Part shown: piece after piece, positions 1-8,457 of the stretch | Position numbering within the stretch: position 1 is the stretch's first letter | Layout: the number at the start of each line of letters is the position of its first letter | Assembly: GCF_031846325.1 (NCBI RefSeq) | Contig: NZ_JAVRHZ010000001.1 | Span: forward strand, 310,001-374,000 | Direction of reading: 5' to 3' | Origin: Patiriisocius_A hiemis | GTDB taxonomy: Bacteria > Bacteroidota > Bacteroidia > Flavobacteriales > Flavobacteriaceae | DNA length: 64,000 bases | Notes under the pieces: generated by a model | What the model saw: only the letters and a program-made list of their open reading frames with translations | Told to the model about the DNA's origin: nothing | Databases searched by the model: none | Made by a program: the position numbers and the translations under genes

Positions 1-1
1 T

Positions 2-1630
2 TTAAGTTGGTCTCCAGATGGAAAAACGATTGCTTTTACTATGAAAGTAAAAGAAAAAGCACCCGTTATTGCTTCAATGCCATCAAAACCCAAAGGAGCA
101 AAATGGGCAAAAGCCCCTAGAATTACTGACCGTTTAAAACATGAAGCAGATGGTTCTGGGTACATTGATCCTGGATTTACTCATATTTTTACTATTCCTT
201 CAGAAGGAGGTTCACCAAGGCAACTTACTTCAGGGAGTTTTAACCACTCAAGTAACCTTTCTTGGGCACCAAATGGGAATAAAATATACTTTTCAGCAAA
301 TAGAACACCTAATTGGGAATACCAAACCCGAAATAGCGAAGTATATGCTATTTCAACAAACACCTTGCTTCTTGAAACACTCACCGATAGAAACGGTCCA
401 GACTCTAGTCCAAAAGTTTCTCCAGACGAAAAATACATTGCTTACTTAGGGTATGAAGATGAGGTGCAAAATTATCAAGTGACCAAACTACAGCTAATGA
501 ATGTAAACGGAAGTGGAAAAAAGGAAGTTTCTTTAAACCTAGATCGTAGTATTAAAAGTGCTGTTTGGGCAAATGATAGTAAAGGATTATATATTACTTA
601 TGATGACAAAGGAGCATCAATTATTGCTTATATCTCTTTAAACGGAAAAGTAACAGATATAGTTAATAATATGGGAGGCACTACCTTAGGAAGACCTTAT
701 GCAAGTGGTAGCTTTAGTGTATCTAGCAATGGGAAGATTGCTTATACTATTTCTCACCCTGATAGACCTGCAGATGTTGCTGTGGTAGCCAAGGGAGACA
801 ATAACCCAACAACTCTTACTGGGATTAACGAAGACTTATTAGGCTACCGAACACTAGGCGCTATGGATGAAATTTGGTATAAATCTTCGGTTGACGGAAG
901 AGATATACAAGGATGGATTGTGTATCCTCCAAATTTTGATGAACGTAAAAAATATCCGCTATTAGTTGAAAATCACGGAGGACCTGTGCTTAATTATGGA
1001 AATAGGTTTTCTACTGAAATCCAATTATACGCAGCAGCGGGATATATAGTTTTTTATCCTAATCCTAGGGGTAGTACTAGCTACGGAGAAGAATTTGGGA
1101 ACCTATTATATAATAATTATCCTGGCGAAGATTATAATGATGTAATGGATGGAGTAGATGCTGTCATTGCACAAGGAAAAGTAGATCCAGATAAGTTATA
1201 TGTTACTGGTGGTAGTGCAGGAGGTATCATGACTGCTTGGATTATTGGAAAAAACAACAGGTTTAAAGCTGCTGTTGTTGCAAAACCTGTAATGAATTGG
1301 ATAAGCAAAACTTTAGTTGCTGATAATTATTTTTATTATTCAGATTATAGGTACCCTGGACAACCTTGGGAGAATTTTGAAAATTATTGGAAGTTCTCAC
1401 CTATTTCTTTGGTGGGCAATGTGGAAACACCAACAATGGTGATGGTTGGATTAAACGATTTACGAACGCCACCTAGTGAAGCAAAGCAATTGTATCACGC
1501 GCTAAAAATTAGAAAAAAGGAAACTGTTCTTGTTGAAATACCTGAGGCTTCACATGGAATTGCTGCCAGACCTAGTAACTTGATTACTAAAGTGGCACAT
1601 ACCTTGGCTTGGTTTGAGAAGTATAAATAG
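2..1630 (+). CDS. S9 family (prolyl oligopeptidase-type) peptidase, 5'-truncated by window edge
   Basis: The frame is open from base 2 and its first codons read LSWSPDGKTIAF, a TolB/WD40-like propeller blade, so the true start lies before the window and the ATG at 41 is internal. Further blades follow (for example LSWAPNGNKIYFSAN and SPKVSPDEKYIAYLG). An alpha/beta-hydrolase domain follows from about base 900. Its serine nucleophile lies in GGSAGG (Ser codon 1214), with a candidate Asp in GLNDLRTPP (codon 1457) and His in EASHGI (codon 1553). Propeller plus hydrolase is the standard dipeptidyl-/acylaminoacyl-peptidase layout. In this family such enzymes cleave short peptides, usually in the periplasm; location cannot be judged without the N-terminus. 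A second, lipoprotein S9 peptidase lies at 39440-41386. Confidence 0.9.
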   Translation, partial: LSWSPDGKTIAFTMKVKEKAPVIASMPSKPKGAKWAKAPRITDRLKHEADGSGYIDPGFTHIFTIPSEGGSPRQLTSGSFNHSSNLSWAPNGNKIYFSANRTPNWEYQTRNSEVYAISTNTLLLETLTDRNGPDSSPKVSPDEKYIAYLGYEDEVQNYQVTKLQLMNVNGSGKKEVSLNLDRSIKSAVWANDSKGLYITYDDKGASIIAYISLNGKVTDIVNNMGGTTLGRPYASGSFSVSSNGKIAYTISHPDRPADVAVVAKGDNNPTTLTGINEDLLGYRTLGAMDEIWYKSSVDGRDIQGWIVYPPNFDERKKYPLLVENHGGPVLNYGNRFSTEIQLYAAAGYIVFYPNPRGSTSYGEEFGNLLYNNYPGEDYNDVMDGVDAVIAQGKVDPDKLYVTGGSAGGIMTAWIIGKNNRFKAAVVAKPVMNWISKTLVADNYFYYSDYRYPGQPWENFENYWKFSPISLVGNVETPTMVMVGLNDLRTPPSEAKQLYHALKIRKKETVLVEIPEASHGIAARPSNLITKVAHTLAWFEKYK

Positions 1631-1674
1631 CTCTATGAAGATGAACATTAAGATGAAACCTTCGAAGTTACGTT

Positions 1675-1733
1675 TTTAGTTCGAGCCTCTTTAGTTCGAG
1701 TGATTCTGCGTTAGCAGAATTGTATCGAGAACC
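1675..1733. repeat. Intergenic repeat unit with TTCGAGTGATTCT and a small hairpin
   Basis: TTTAGTTCGAG occurs twice in direct orientation (1675-1685 and 1690-1700). The second copy runs into TTCGAGTGATTCT (1695-1707), whose exact reverse complement is at 15042-15054. ATTCTGC/GCAGAAT forms a 7-bp stem with a GTTA loop, and TATCGAGAACC follows. There is no T-run, so it is a poor terminator. It looks like a dispersed non-coding palindromic element of the genome. Confidence 0.5.
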
Positions 1734-1753
1734 CTAAATTTTGACTAATTTTG
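1720..1753 (+). promoter_or_regulatory. Putative uvrB promoter (Bacteroidota -33/-7)
   Basis: TAATTTTG at 1746-1753 matches the Bacteroidota -7 consensus TAnnTTTG. A TTG at 1720-1722 could be the -33 element at the long end of the usual spacing. Transcription would start about 3 nt before the uvrB ATG. Confidence 0.45.
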
Positions 1754-1760
1754 TGTTTCT

Positions 1761-3764
1761 ATGAAATTTAAACTCAAATCAGAATTTACACCTACTGGTG
1801 ATCAACCACAAGCTATACTATCTCTAGTTGAAGGGTTACAAGCATCTGAAAAATACCAAACACTTTTAGGAGTTACAGGTAGTGGTAAGACATTTACCGT
1901 AGCTAATGTGGTACAAGAAGTACAAAAACCAACTTTGGTTTTGGCGCATAATAAAACCCTAGCCGCGCAGCTATTTACAGAGTTTAAAAATTTATTTCCT
2001 AATAATGCGGTTGAGTATTTTGTTTCTTATTACGATTATTATCAACCAGAAGCTTTTATTCCAACAAGTGGTACTTACATTGAAAAAGACCTTTCAATTA
2101 ATGAGGAAATTGAGAAAATGCGATTAAGCACAACCTCTTCTTTACTTTCAGGTAGGAGGGATGTATTGGTTGTCGCATCTGTTTCATGTTTATATGGTAT
2201 TGGAAATCCTATCGAATTCCAGAAAAGTGTTATCAAAATAGAAAGCGGTCAAATAATTTCAAGAACTAAGCTTCTTCATAGTTTGGTACAAAGTTTATAT
2301 GCAAGAACTGAAGCTGAATTTAATCATGGGAATTTCAGAATAAAAGGAGATACAGTTGATGTCTATCCAAGTTATGCCGATGACGCTTTCCGCATTCATT
2401 TTTTTGGAGATGAAATAGAAGAGATAGAAGCATTTAATGTACAAACCAATGAGGTAATAGAAGTCTATGACAGGCTTACTATTTATCCAGCAAATATGTT
2501 TGTTACTTCGCCTGATGTATTGCAAGGCGCTATTAGAAATATTCAAGATGATTTGGTAAAACAAGTTGAGTATTTTAAAGAAATAGGAAAACACCTTGAA
2601 GCAAAACGGCTTGAGGAACGTACCAATTTTGATTTAGAAATGATACGTGAACTTGGCTATTGTAGTGGTATTGAGAATTATTCACGTTATCTAGACCAAC
2701 GAGAACCAGGAACGAGACCTTTCTGCTTATTAGATTACTTTCCAGATGATTATTTAATGATAGTAGACGAAAGTCATGTTTCTATCCCACAAGTAGGAGC
2801 AATGTATGGAGGTGACCGCTCTCGAAAAGAGAATTTGGTTGAATACGGTTTTAGATTACCAGCTGCTATGGACAATAGACCGTTAAAGTTTGAAGAGTTT
2901 GAAGCACTACAAAATCAAGTAATTTATGTAAGTGCTACTCCAGCAGATTATGAACTTGAGAAAACTGGTGGGGTATATGTAGAACAAATTATCCGTCCTA
3001 CAGGATTATTGGATCCACCTATTGAAGTACGCCCAAGTTTAAATCAAATAGATGATTTATTAGAAGAAATACAACAACGAGTTGAAAAAGACGAACGTGT
3101 TTTGGTAACTACGCTTACTAAACGTATGGCAGAAGAACTTACTAAGTATATGACACGTATTCAGATACGGTGTCGCTATATACATAGTGATGTTGATACA
3201 TTAGAGCGTGTGGAGATTATGCAAGATTTACGTTTAGGATTGTTTGATGTATTAGTTGGAGTAAATTTATTGCGTGAAGGACTGGATTTACCAGAAGTAT
3301 CGCTTGTAGCGATATTAGATGCAGATAAAGAAGGTTTTTTACGAAGTACTCGTTCGTTAACCCAAACAGTAGGGCGTGCAGCACGAAACCTAAACGGAAA
3401 AGCAATTATGTATGCGGATAAGGTTACAAAAAGTATGCAAGCTACTATAGATGGTACAGAGTATCGTCGTGAAAAGCAAATTGCTTATAATCAAGAACAT
3501 AATATTACTCCAACTGCGATTAAAAAGTCTTTTGAAAACTCATTAACCAAAGCAAAGCAACAAGCTTACACCTTTGAAAATGCAGAAAGTCTTTTGGCTG
3601 CTGAACCTGAAAATGAATACCTTACTAAACCTCAAATAGAAAAGAAAATTCGTGATACACGTAAGTCAATGGAAAAAGCGGCCAAGGAACTAGATTTTAT
3701 GCAGGCTGCACAATTACGTGATAAAATTAAAGGGTTACAAAAGCAATTGGATAAAGTTTTATAA
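1761..3764 (+). CDS. uvrB: Excinuclease ABC subunit UvrB
   Basis: 667 aa, the usual UvrB length. UvrB is the damage-verifying helicase-like subunit of nucleotide excision repair; it receives DNA from UvrA and recruits UvrC. Visible landmarks in order: TGDQPQAI near residue 12, Walker A GVTGSGKT at residues 37-44, the tyrosine-rich beta-hairpin around YYDYYQPEAFIP used for strand insertion, the DESH Walker B motif near the middle, the C-terminal helicase motifs (LLREGLDLPEVSLV and TQTVGRAARN), and a C-terminal UVR motif (IEKKIRDTRKSMEKAAKELD) that contacts UvrC. The ATG lies just behind a -7 promoter element, with no Shine-Dalgarno sequence. No defect seen. Confidence 0.98.
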   Translation: MKFKLKSEFTPTGDQPQAILSLVEGLQASEKYQTLLGVTGSGKTFTVANVVQEVQKPTLVLAHNKTLAAQLFTEFKNLFPNNAVEYFVSYYDYYQPEAFIPTSGTYIEKDLSINEEIEKMRLSTTSSLLSGRRDVLVVASVSCLYGIGNPIEFQKSVIKIESGQIISRTKLLHSLVQSLYARTEAEFNHGNFRIKGDTVDVYPSYADDAFRIHFFGDEIEEIEAFNVQTNEVIEVYDRLTIYPANMFVTSPDVLQGAIRNIQDDLVKQVEYFKEIGKHLEAKRLEERTNFDLEMIRELGYCSGIENYSRYLDQREPGTRPFCLLDYFPDDYLMIVDESHVSIPQVGAMYGGDRSRKENLVEYGFRLPAAMDNRPLKFEEFEALQNQVIYVSATPADYELEKTGGVYVEQIIRPTGLLDPPIEVRPSLNQIDDLLEEIQQRVEKDERVLVTTLTKRMAEELTKYMTRIQIRCRYIHSDVDTLERVEIMQDLRLGLFDVLVGVNLLREGLDLPEVSLVAILDADKEGFLRSTRSLTQTVGRAARNLNGKAIMYADKVTKSMQATIDGTEYRREKQIAYNQEHNITPTAIKKSFENSLTKAKQQAYTFENAESLLAAEPENEYLTKPQIEKKIRDTRKSMEKAAKELDFMQAAQLRDKIKGLQKQLDKVL

Positions 3765-3809
3765 CTGCCTTAACATACATTTACTATAATATTGTTTAGG
3801 TTTAATTTT

Positions 3810-4373
3810 ATGCTTAAACCTACTCTTACTTTAGATAACAAAACTATTCCTTCTAGTATTCGAGAGGAGGCAATTAAAGCACTTCAGTATTTTCCAGAAT
3901 TATACGATTGTGAGATTACATTTAAGTTCAAGGAAAACATAAAAAAGTCTACCATGCAAGCGCAACCAATAATATCAAGCTTGTTTGGGAAAAAAGAAGA
4001 CAGAAAATATATAATTCTAATAAGTAAGAAAATTCAAATAGATACTGAAGAGTTATCAATTTTTGATATCCCTTCTAAAGTTATGGTTGGTTGGCTAGGT
4101 CATGAATTAGGACACATTATGGACTATAGGTCGAGAGGGTTTTTTAATATGCTGGTGTTTGGATTTAAATATCTATACTCTGATGCGCATATAAAAGAAG
4201 TAGAACGAGCTGCGGATGTGTTTGCAATACAACACGGTATGGTAGACTATATTTTAGAAACTAAAAACTTTATACTCAACCACGCAAGTATCTCTGAAAA
4301 GTATAAAGCAAAACTTAAGCGCCTTTACTTATCTCCTGAAGAAATCATGCACATTGTTAATGAAAGTGCTTAG
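3810..4373 (+). CDS. Small putative zinc metalloprotein with HExxH motif
   Basis: About 187 aa from the ATG at 3810; a TTG 18 nt upstream in frame is less likely. The protein carries GWLGHELGHIMDY, an HExxH zinc signature, and further on VERAADVFAIQHG, whose Glu could be the third ligand as in M48-like gluzincins. No signal peptide and no convincing membrane segment are seen, unlike typical HtpX or Ste24 proteases. The function is therefore unknown; a cytosolic or inner-face peptidase is possible. It starts 45 nt after uvrB on the same strand and its stop overlaps the stop of the convergent GH3 gene by 4 nt. Confidence 0.7.
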   Translation: MLKPTLTLDNKTIPSSIREEAIKALQYFPELYDCEITFKFKENIKKSTMQAQPIISSLFGKKEDRKYIILISKKIQIDTEELSIFDIPSKVMVGWLGHELGHIMDYRSRGFFNMLVFGFKYLYSDAHIKEVERAADVFAIQHGMVDYILETKNFILNHASISEKYKAKLKRLYLSPEEIMHIVNESA

Positions 4374-5893
4374 CTGTTGTCTTTAACAAAAGCTTCCCAT
4401 TCTTTAAATTTTTCCTCTTTCATTACTCTCGCCATTTTTACTTGACCGCCTTTCTTTTTATTTTTTCCATTCCATTCATAAAAAATATTTGGGGAGACAG
4501 TATTTACACAAATCCCTTTTAAGGATTTAGAACGCGCTACATTATAATTTTTATTGGCATCTTTCAAGCATTTATCTAAATACTGAGCAATCTTTTGGGA
4601 TTCTATTTTGCTTTCAGTTCCTAAATACCATGAATGATAAAATTCACCATCAATCTTTACTGCTGAAAGTGTAAATTCTGGAACTTCGATATCAAATTCT
4701 TGCTCTACTTCTCTCAATGCCGTTTCCATTTTATTCACCGAAAGTTGAGAGCCAACCACATTTAGAAAAAACTTAGTTCTACCTGTAATAATAATCTCTG
4801 CACGTTTCTTATTTGTAAAAGAGATCGTATCTCCAATAATATATCGCCATGCCCCTGAAACGGTACTTATAATTAATACGTAATCTTTGTTTTCCTCAAC
4901 TTCATCAATCGTGATAGATGGTGCGTCTTCGGTTAACGATCCATCTTCTTTAATATATTTTGGTTCAAATGGGACAAACTCAAAGTAAATTCCATTATCT
5001 GTCACCAGCTTCATTGCTGTGGTTTCTGGTCTATTTTGAAAAGCGATAAACCCTTCAGAAGCTAAATAGGTATCAATTACTGTAATAGGGTGTCCCAATA
5101 ATAAATTAAAACTTTTTTCATAGGGTTGAAACGCCACGCCCCCACTTGTATAGACTTGGAGGTTTGGCCAGATTTCATGAATATGCTCAAGGTTATTGTA
5201 GGCTATGACCTCTTTAAGCATTAGCTCAATCCATGATGGAATACCACTTAACGCACCAATATCCCACTCATTAGCTTTTTTTGCAATCGATCTAACACGC
5301 TCATCCCAGTTATCGATTTTTGCAATGTCTTCACCGGGTTTATAATATCCTTGAAACCAAAAAGGGATATTACTAGCACTAATACCACTAATTTCTCCTT
5401 CTAGAAAAGAGCCTCGTTTGTTGAGGTCTGTAGAACTACCTAACATCATGATTTCTTTTTCAAAAAAATCGGTTGGAAGTTCAAAATTAGATAAAGCGCC
5501 CACTTGTTTTATTCCTGTATTACGGATGGCTTCTATCATATCATCTGTAACTGGGATACGCTTACTAGTCTTACCAGTTGTTCCGCTACTTAAAGCAAAA
5601 TAGGAGGGAACCTCAGGCCATGTAATATCTTTTTCTCCTTCTATAACTTTATGCCACCACTCGTCCTTTATTTTGTTGTAGTCATGATAGGGTATTGTAG
5701 CGGCAAATGTTTCTGTTGGAGAAGTACTATTTAGAATAGCCTCAAAATCATAGTGCGAACCAAAAGCAGTATTTTTTGCTTTTTGAAGTAACTGCTGTAA
5801 TACTTTTTCTTGAGCTTCTTTTGGTGAGGGTTCTGATACGACTGCTCCTCTTAAATCAATTGCACTTTTAATGATAGCTCCTAGTATTGCCAT
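4370..5893 (-). CDS. GH3 auxin-responsive promoter family protein (acyl-acid-amido synthetase-like)
   Basis: 507 aa. The sequence has the GH3 layout of the ANL adenylating superfamily: an early block with FAATIPYHDYNKIK, the phosphate-binding loop FALSSGTTGKTSKRIP, a middle block VYTSGGVAFQPYE, and the hinge region YIIGDTISFTNKKRAEIIITGRTK followed by a smaller C-terminal lobe. Plant GH3 enzymes adenylate an acid and join it to an amino acid. Bacterial homologues are common in Bacteroidota but their substrates are largely unknown. No signal peptide, so it is likely cytoplasmic. It stands alone with 216 bp of non-coding DNA upstream of it. Confidence 0.88.
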   Translation of the reverse strand: MAILGAIIKSAIDLRGAVVSEPSPKEAQEKVLQQLLQKAKNTAFGSHYDFEAILNSTSPTETFAATIPYHDYNKIKDEWWHKVIEGEKDITWPEVPSYFALSSGTTGKTSKRIPVTDDMIEAIRNTGIKQVGALSNFELPTDFFEKEIMMLGSSTDLNKRGSFLEGEISGISASNIPFWFQGYYKPGEDIAKIDNWDERVRSIAKKANEWDIGALSGIPSWIELMLKEVIAYNNLEHIHEIWPNLQVYTSGGVAFQPYEKSFNLLLGHPITVIDTYLASEGFIAFQNRPETTAMKLVTDNGIYFEFVPFEPKYIKEDGSLTEDAPSITIDEVEENKDYVLIISTVSGAWRYIIGDTISFTNKKRAEIIITGRTKFFLNVVGSQLSVNKMETALREVEQEFDIEVPEFTLSAVKIDGEFYHSWYLGTESKIESQKIAQYLDKCLKDANKNYNVARSKSLKGICVNTVSPNIFYEWNGKNKKKGGQVKMARVMKEEKFKEWEAFVKDNS

Positions 5894-6109
5894 TTCTATA
5901 GTTTTGGGTTTCTATAAAGATAAATTGATTTTAGTTTTTTCTAAAAGAACAGCAGTATAATTAATATAGATTTAAGAAACATTGGTTGGTGTGAAGATGT
6001 AGCGTTGCTATTACATGTAAATTATAGCTACCTAGTTCTTATATGATTGCTAGTGTTTTTTAAGAATTATTGATATTGTTTTGTTTATTCTAAACGAACT
6101 CTTTTAAAG

Positions 6110-6583
6110 TTATAAACTTCCCTTGTCGCTTTGTGTAATGCTTTCATGCACTAATTCTAGCGTTTCTACTAGAATTTCATTATTTGTTGTTTCTTCGTCA
6201 ACGATTCCTATTTTTATAGGGAATGCATTGTTAAGCACCCATGTCATTATTGGACTACCCATTTCATCGTTTAATACAATAGTAACGGTTTCTCTAGTTA
6301 TGGTATTCATTTTTACGGAACCATACCATTCCCAAAACGCATCATCACTATTAAAAACACCCTTTTTTAGTGTGACATTAATAGACTTTACCATTCCAGG
6401 CATTTTTGAGGTTGAAAACCGAGGATCATTACCTGCTCTGTATTCAATGATTTGAGATTCTATATCCATTCCTGAAACCTCCATAAAGGGGACTGGATGC
6501 TCAAGGGAGGCAAACGTAACGGTAAAATAAAATTTAGGAACAGACCACATAGGGTCATTAGATGATGATGCTTCTTCTGCCAT
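6110..6583 (-). CDS. Phage tail tube / contractile injection system tube protein (T4 gp19-like), isolated
   Basis: 157 aa. The reading PKFYFTVTF, then VPFMEVSGMDIESQIIEYRAG, then MPGMVKSINVTLKKGVF with WEWYGSV, and a late WVLNNAFPIKI, is the pattern of the gp19/Afp1/Pvc1 tube family. These proteins stack as hexamers into the inner tube of phage tails and extracellular contractile injection systems. The VSG motif and the LKKGVF strand are the strongest marks. No sheath, baseplate, spike or AAA ATPase gene lies beside it; the neighbours are GH3 and a cassette-like array. It may be a stray tube paralogue working with a system elsewhere in the genome, or a remnant, though the frame is intact. Confidence 0.82.
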   Translation of the reverse strand: MAEEASSSNDPMWSVPKFYFTVTFASLEHPVPFMEVSGMDIESQIIEYRAGNDPRFSTSKMPGMVKSINVTLKKGVFNSDDAFWEWYGSVKMNTITRETVTIVLNDEMGSPIMTWVLNNAFPIKIGIVDEETTNNEILVETLELVHESITQSDKGSL

Positions 6584-6728
6584 GAGTTAGGGTGTTATAG
6601 TGTATATTTTTGTTTTGGGTTTACTTTAATTCTTGGTTTATGTCGTTAACAATACTTAAAACTATTATGATACAAAGTTTATTCATATATCTTGATTTTT
6701 ATAAATGAAATTTTCTTTTAATAAATTA

Positions 6729-6795
6729 TAACCGTTCACATATGTGACTTAGTGGAGCATAGCTGCTATTGCTATGGCCGATATATAAATTGTTA
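6729..6795 (-). repeat. attC-like stem-loop downstream of the serine hydrolase gene
   Basis: The region runs from TAAC to GTTA on the plus strand. The outer arms, TAACCGTTCACATAT (6729-6743) and the reverse complement of ATATATAAATTGTTA, match at 12 of 15 positions. Inside, CATAGC (6758-6763) and GCTATG (6771-6776) pair across 7 nt. The right edge extends into GTTAGCAAC (6792-6800), which recurs in imperfect inverted form before the gene start (8312-8320). Confidence 0.5.
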
Positions 6796-6808
6796 GCAAC
6801 AGTATCCC

Positions 6809-8299
6809 TTATTGTTTAATAAATTTTACAGGCTCTGATTGTATCTCCAAAGTTAATGAGCTGATGTTTCCATCAAAATCAATTTGAAATGATAGCCCAA
6901 AATATGGCAATCCAAATACTTCTGGAATTTCATAAGTATTAACCATTACAAAATTATTGAAATTTCTATGTTCCAAAACGAACTCATACTCCGGGAACTT
7001 TATAAATAGCATATCATTTTCGGTTCTGATATGAATTGTTCCATGCCCTTCCTCACTATAAGTTCCACAGTATTCTCGATATGGATGAGTTGGCTTTTGT
7101 TTATTATTCTCAGGATTAATTTCTCTGACTTTATTCCAAATTTCAGAAATTTGCACATCGTAATCTTCAATTGCAGTTCTTGGAAGACGAAACATTCTAT
7201 TTGTTATAAGGTCTTCTACTAAATAAGGTAAAGCTGAATTATTTTGGTTGGTTATTACAATTATTCCAACTTTTTCATTTGGAAATGTAGCCATTTGAGT
7301 GCTAAATCCAGGCACATTTCCTCCATGTTGGACCTTGTAACGACCTTTCTGACTTTGAACAAACCAACCATATCCATAGCCACTAAATTCTCTATTGGAC
7401 TCAGTATAATTTTGTGGGATTATATTCTTTATTGAGGTAGCCTCATTGATGAATTCTGCGGGGATTACTTGTTTTCCTTTATACTTTCCATTATTTAACC
7501 AAGAAATTAAATAATTAGCCATTTCATTAACCGAACTTATAACCGCTCCTTCCGGTTTGGAAAAGGTGAAATTTCTGTTTAGTAGTTTCACTTGAGCTCC
7601 TTCTGATAATCCATATCCAATACCATGATTCATATCTTTTTCCATATTCTGGATATTTGTTGTAGAACGTGTCATATCCAATGGTTTGAAGATTTTGTTC
7701 TGTATTGCTGATTCCCACGTTTCTTTACTTGCCTTTTGAATTATTAATCCCGCTATACCAAAACCAACATTGGAGTATATAAAACTATTTTTGATCGCTC
7801 CATTTGGTTTTAAGTATCTAAATCTTGGGATAAATTCTTCTGGTTTTTTTGTTGGAAAAAATGTGTTACTCCCATCGAAAGATCCCATTCCGCTTTTATG
7901 ACAAAGTAGGTCTTCAATTGTTATATTATTATCCATTTCACTATTAAAGAATCGCAAATTTGAAATATACTTAACGGGCTTATCCTTTACTGAAAGTTTG
8001 CCCAGGTGTTCTAATATCCCTAAGACCGTTGATGTAAATGATTTTGTAGCTGAACCAATTGGCAATAGTGTTTCGGAATTCATTTTTAACCCCTTCTCTC
8101 TGTTTCGAAAACCAAATCCTTTTGAATAAATTATTGAATCTTCTTCGACAACTGCAACTGCAAGCCCCACAGCTTTATATCTAGAGATTAACTTTTCAAT
8201 ATCTTGATCTAAGTTTTGTAATCGATCATCATTTACTTGCCCTATAACCGAATAAGTAATTAAAAAGCAAATGTATAGTATCAATTTTATTTTATTCAT
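6809..8299 (-). CDS. Secreted serine hydrolase, beta-lactamase class C / penicillin-binding-protein-like
   Basis: 496 aa with an N-terminal signal peptide (about residues 1-20, ending VIGQ). The class C serine hydrolase motifs are all present: SATK with nucleophile Ser83 and Lys86, YSN at residues 175-177, and a late VQHGG in place of the KTG box. A DUF3471-like beta-rich tail follows (from about HPYREYCGTYSEEG). The fold serves beta-lactamases, DD-peptidases and esterases; the substrate here cannot be told. Export to the periplasm is expected. The gene lies between GTTAGCAAC (6792-6800) and its inverted near-copy (8312-8320) and forms the left unit of the cassette-like array. Confidence 0.88.
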   Translation of the reverse strand: MNKIKLILYICFLITYSVIGQVNDDRLQNLDQDIEKLISRYKAVGLAVAVVEEDSIIYSKGFGFRNREKGLKMNSETLLPIGSATKSFTSTVLGILEHLGKLSVKDKPVKYISNLRFFNSEMDNNITIEDLLCHKSGMGSFDGSNTFFPTKKPEEFIPRFRYLKPNGAIKNSFIYSNVGFGIAGLIIQKASKETWESAIQNKIFKPLDMTRSTTNIQNMEKDMNHGIGYGLSEGAQVKLLNRNFTFSKPEGAVISSVNEMANYLISWLNNGKYKGKQVIPAEFINEATSIKNIIPQNYTESNREFSGYGYGWFVQSQKGRYKVQHGGNVPGFSTQMATFPNEKVGIIVITNQNNSALPYLVEDLITNRMFRLPRTAIEDYDVQISEIWNKVREINPENNKQKPTHPYREYCGTYSEEGHGTIHIRTENDMLFIKFPEYEFVLEHRNFNNFVMVNTYEIPEVFGLPYFGLSFQIDFDGNISSLTLEIQSEPVKFIKQ

Positions 8300-8311
8300 T
8301 TTTATCTAATT

Positions 8312-8447
8312 GTTGCCATCGGTTTGGGGTATTGCTTGTTAGGTGTTTTAAACACCTAATTTAGCAAATAAATCACAGATAGAAAATCCGCGAGGATTTT
8401 CAGAAATAGGCGAGAACAAGCAATTACTTATAGCCATTGTTATGTGC
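8312..8447 (-). repeat. Large attC-like inverted repeat between serine hydrolase and DUF695 genes
   Basis: ATTGCTTGTT (8331-8340) pairs exactly with AACAAGCAAT (8415-8424). Between them are two nested hairpins: AGGTGTTT/AAACACCT (8341-8357) and AAAATCC/GGATTTT with a GCGA loop (8383-8400). The right border is GTTATGTGC (8439-8447), whose reverse complement opens the DUF695 unit at 9585-9593. The left border GTTGCCATC (8312-8320) belongs to the serine hydrolase unit. Confidence 0.55.
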
Positions 8448-8457
8448 TGGGCTTTTT

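Noticed and set aside
1701..1725. Terminator for the first S9 peptidase gene
   Set aside because: The ATTCTGC/GCAGAAT hairpin has no T-run after it and belongs to a repeat found elsewhere in the window.
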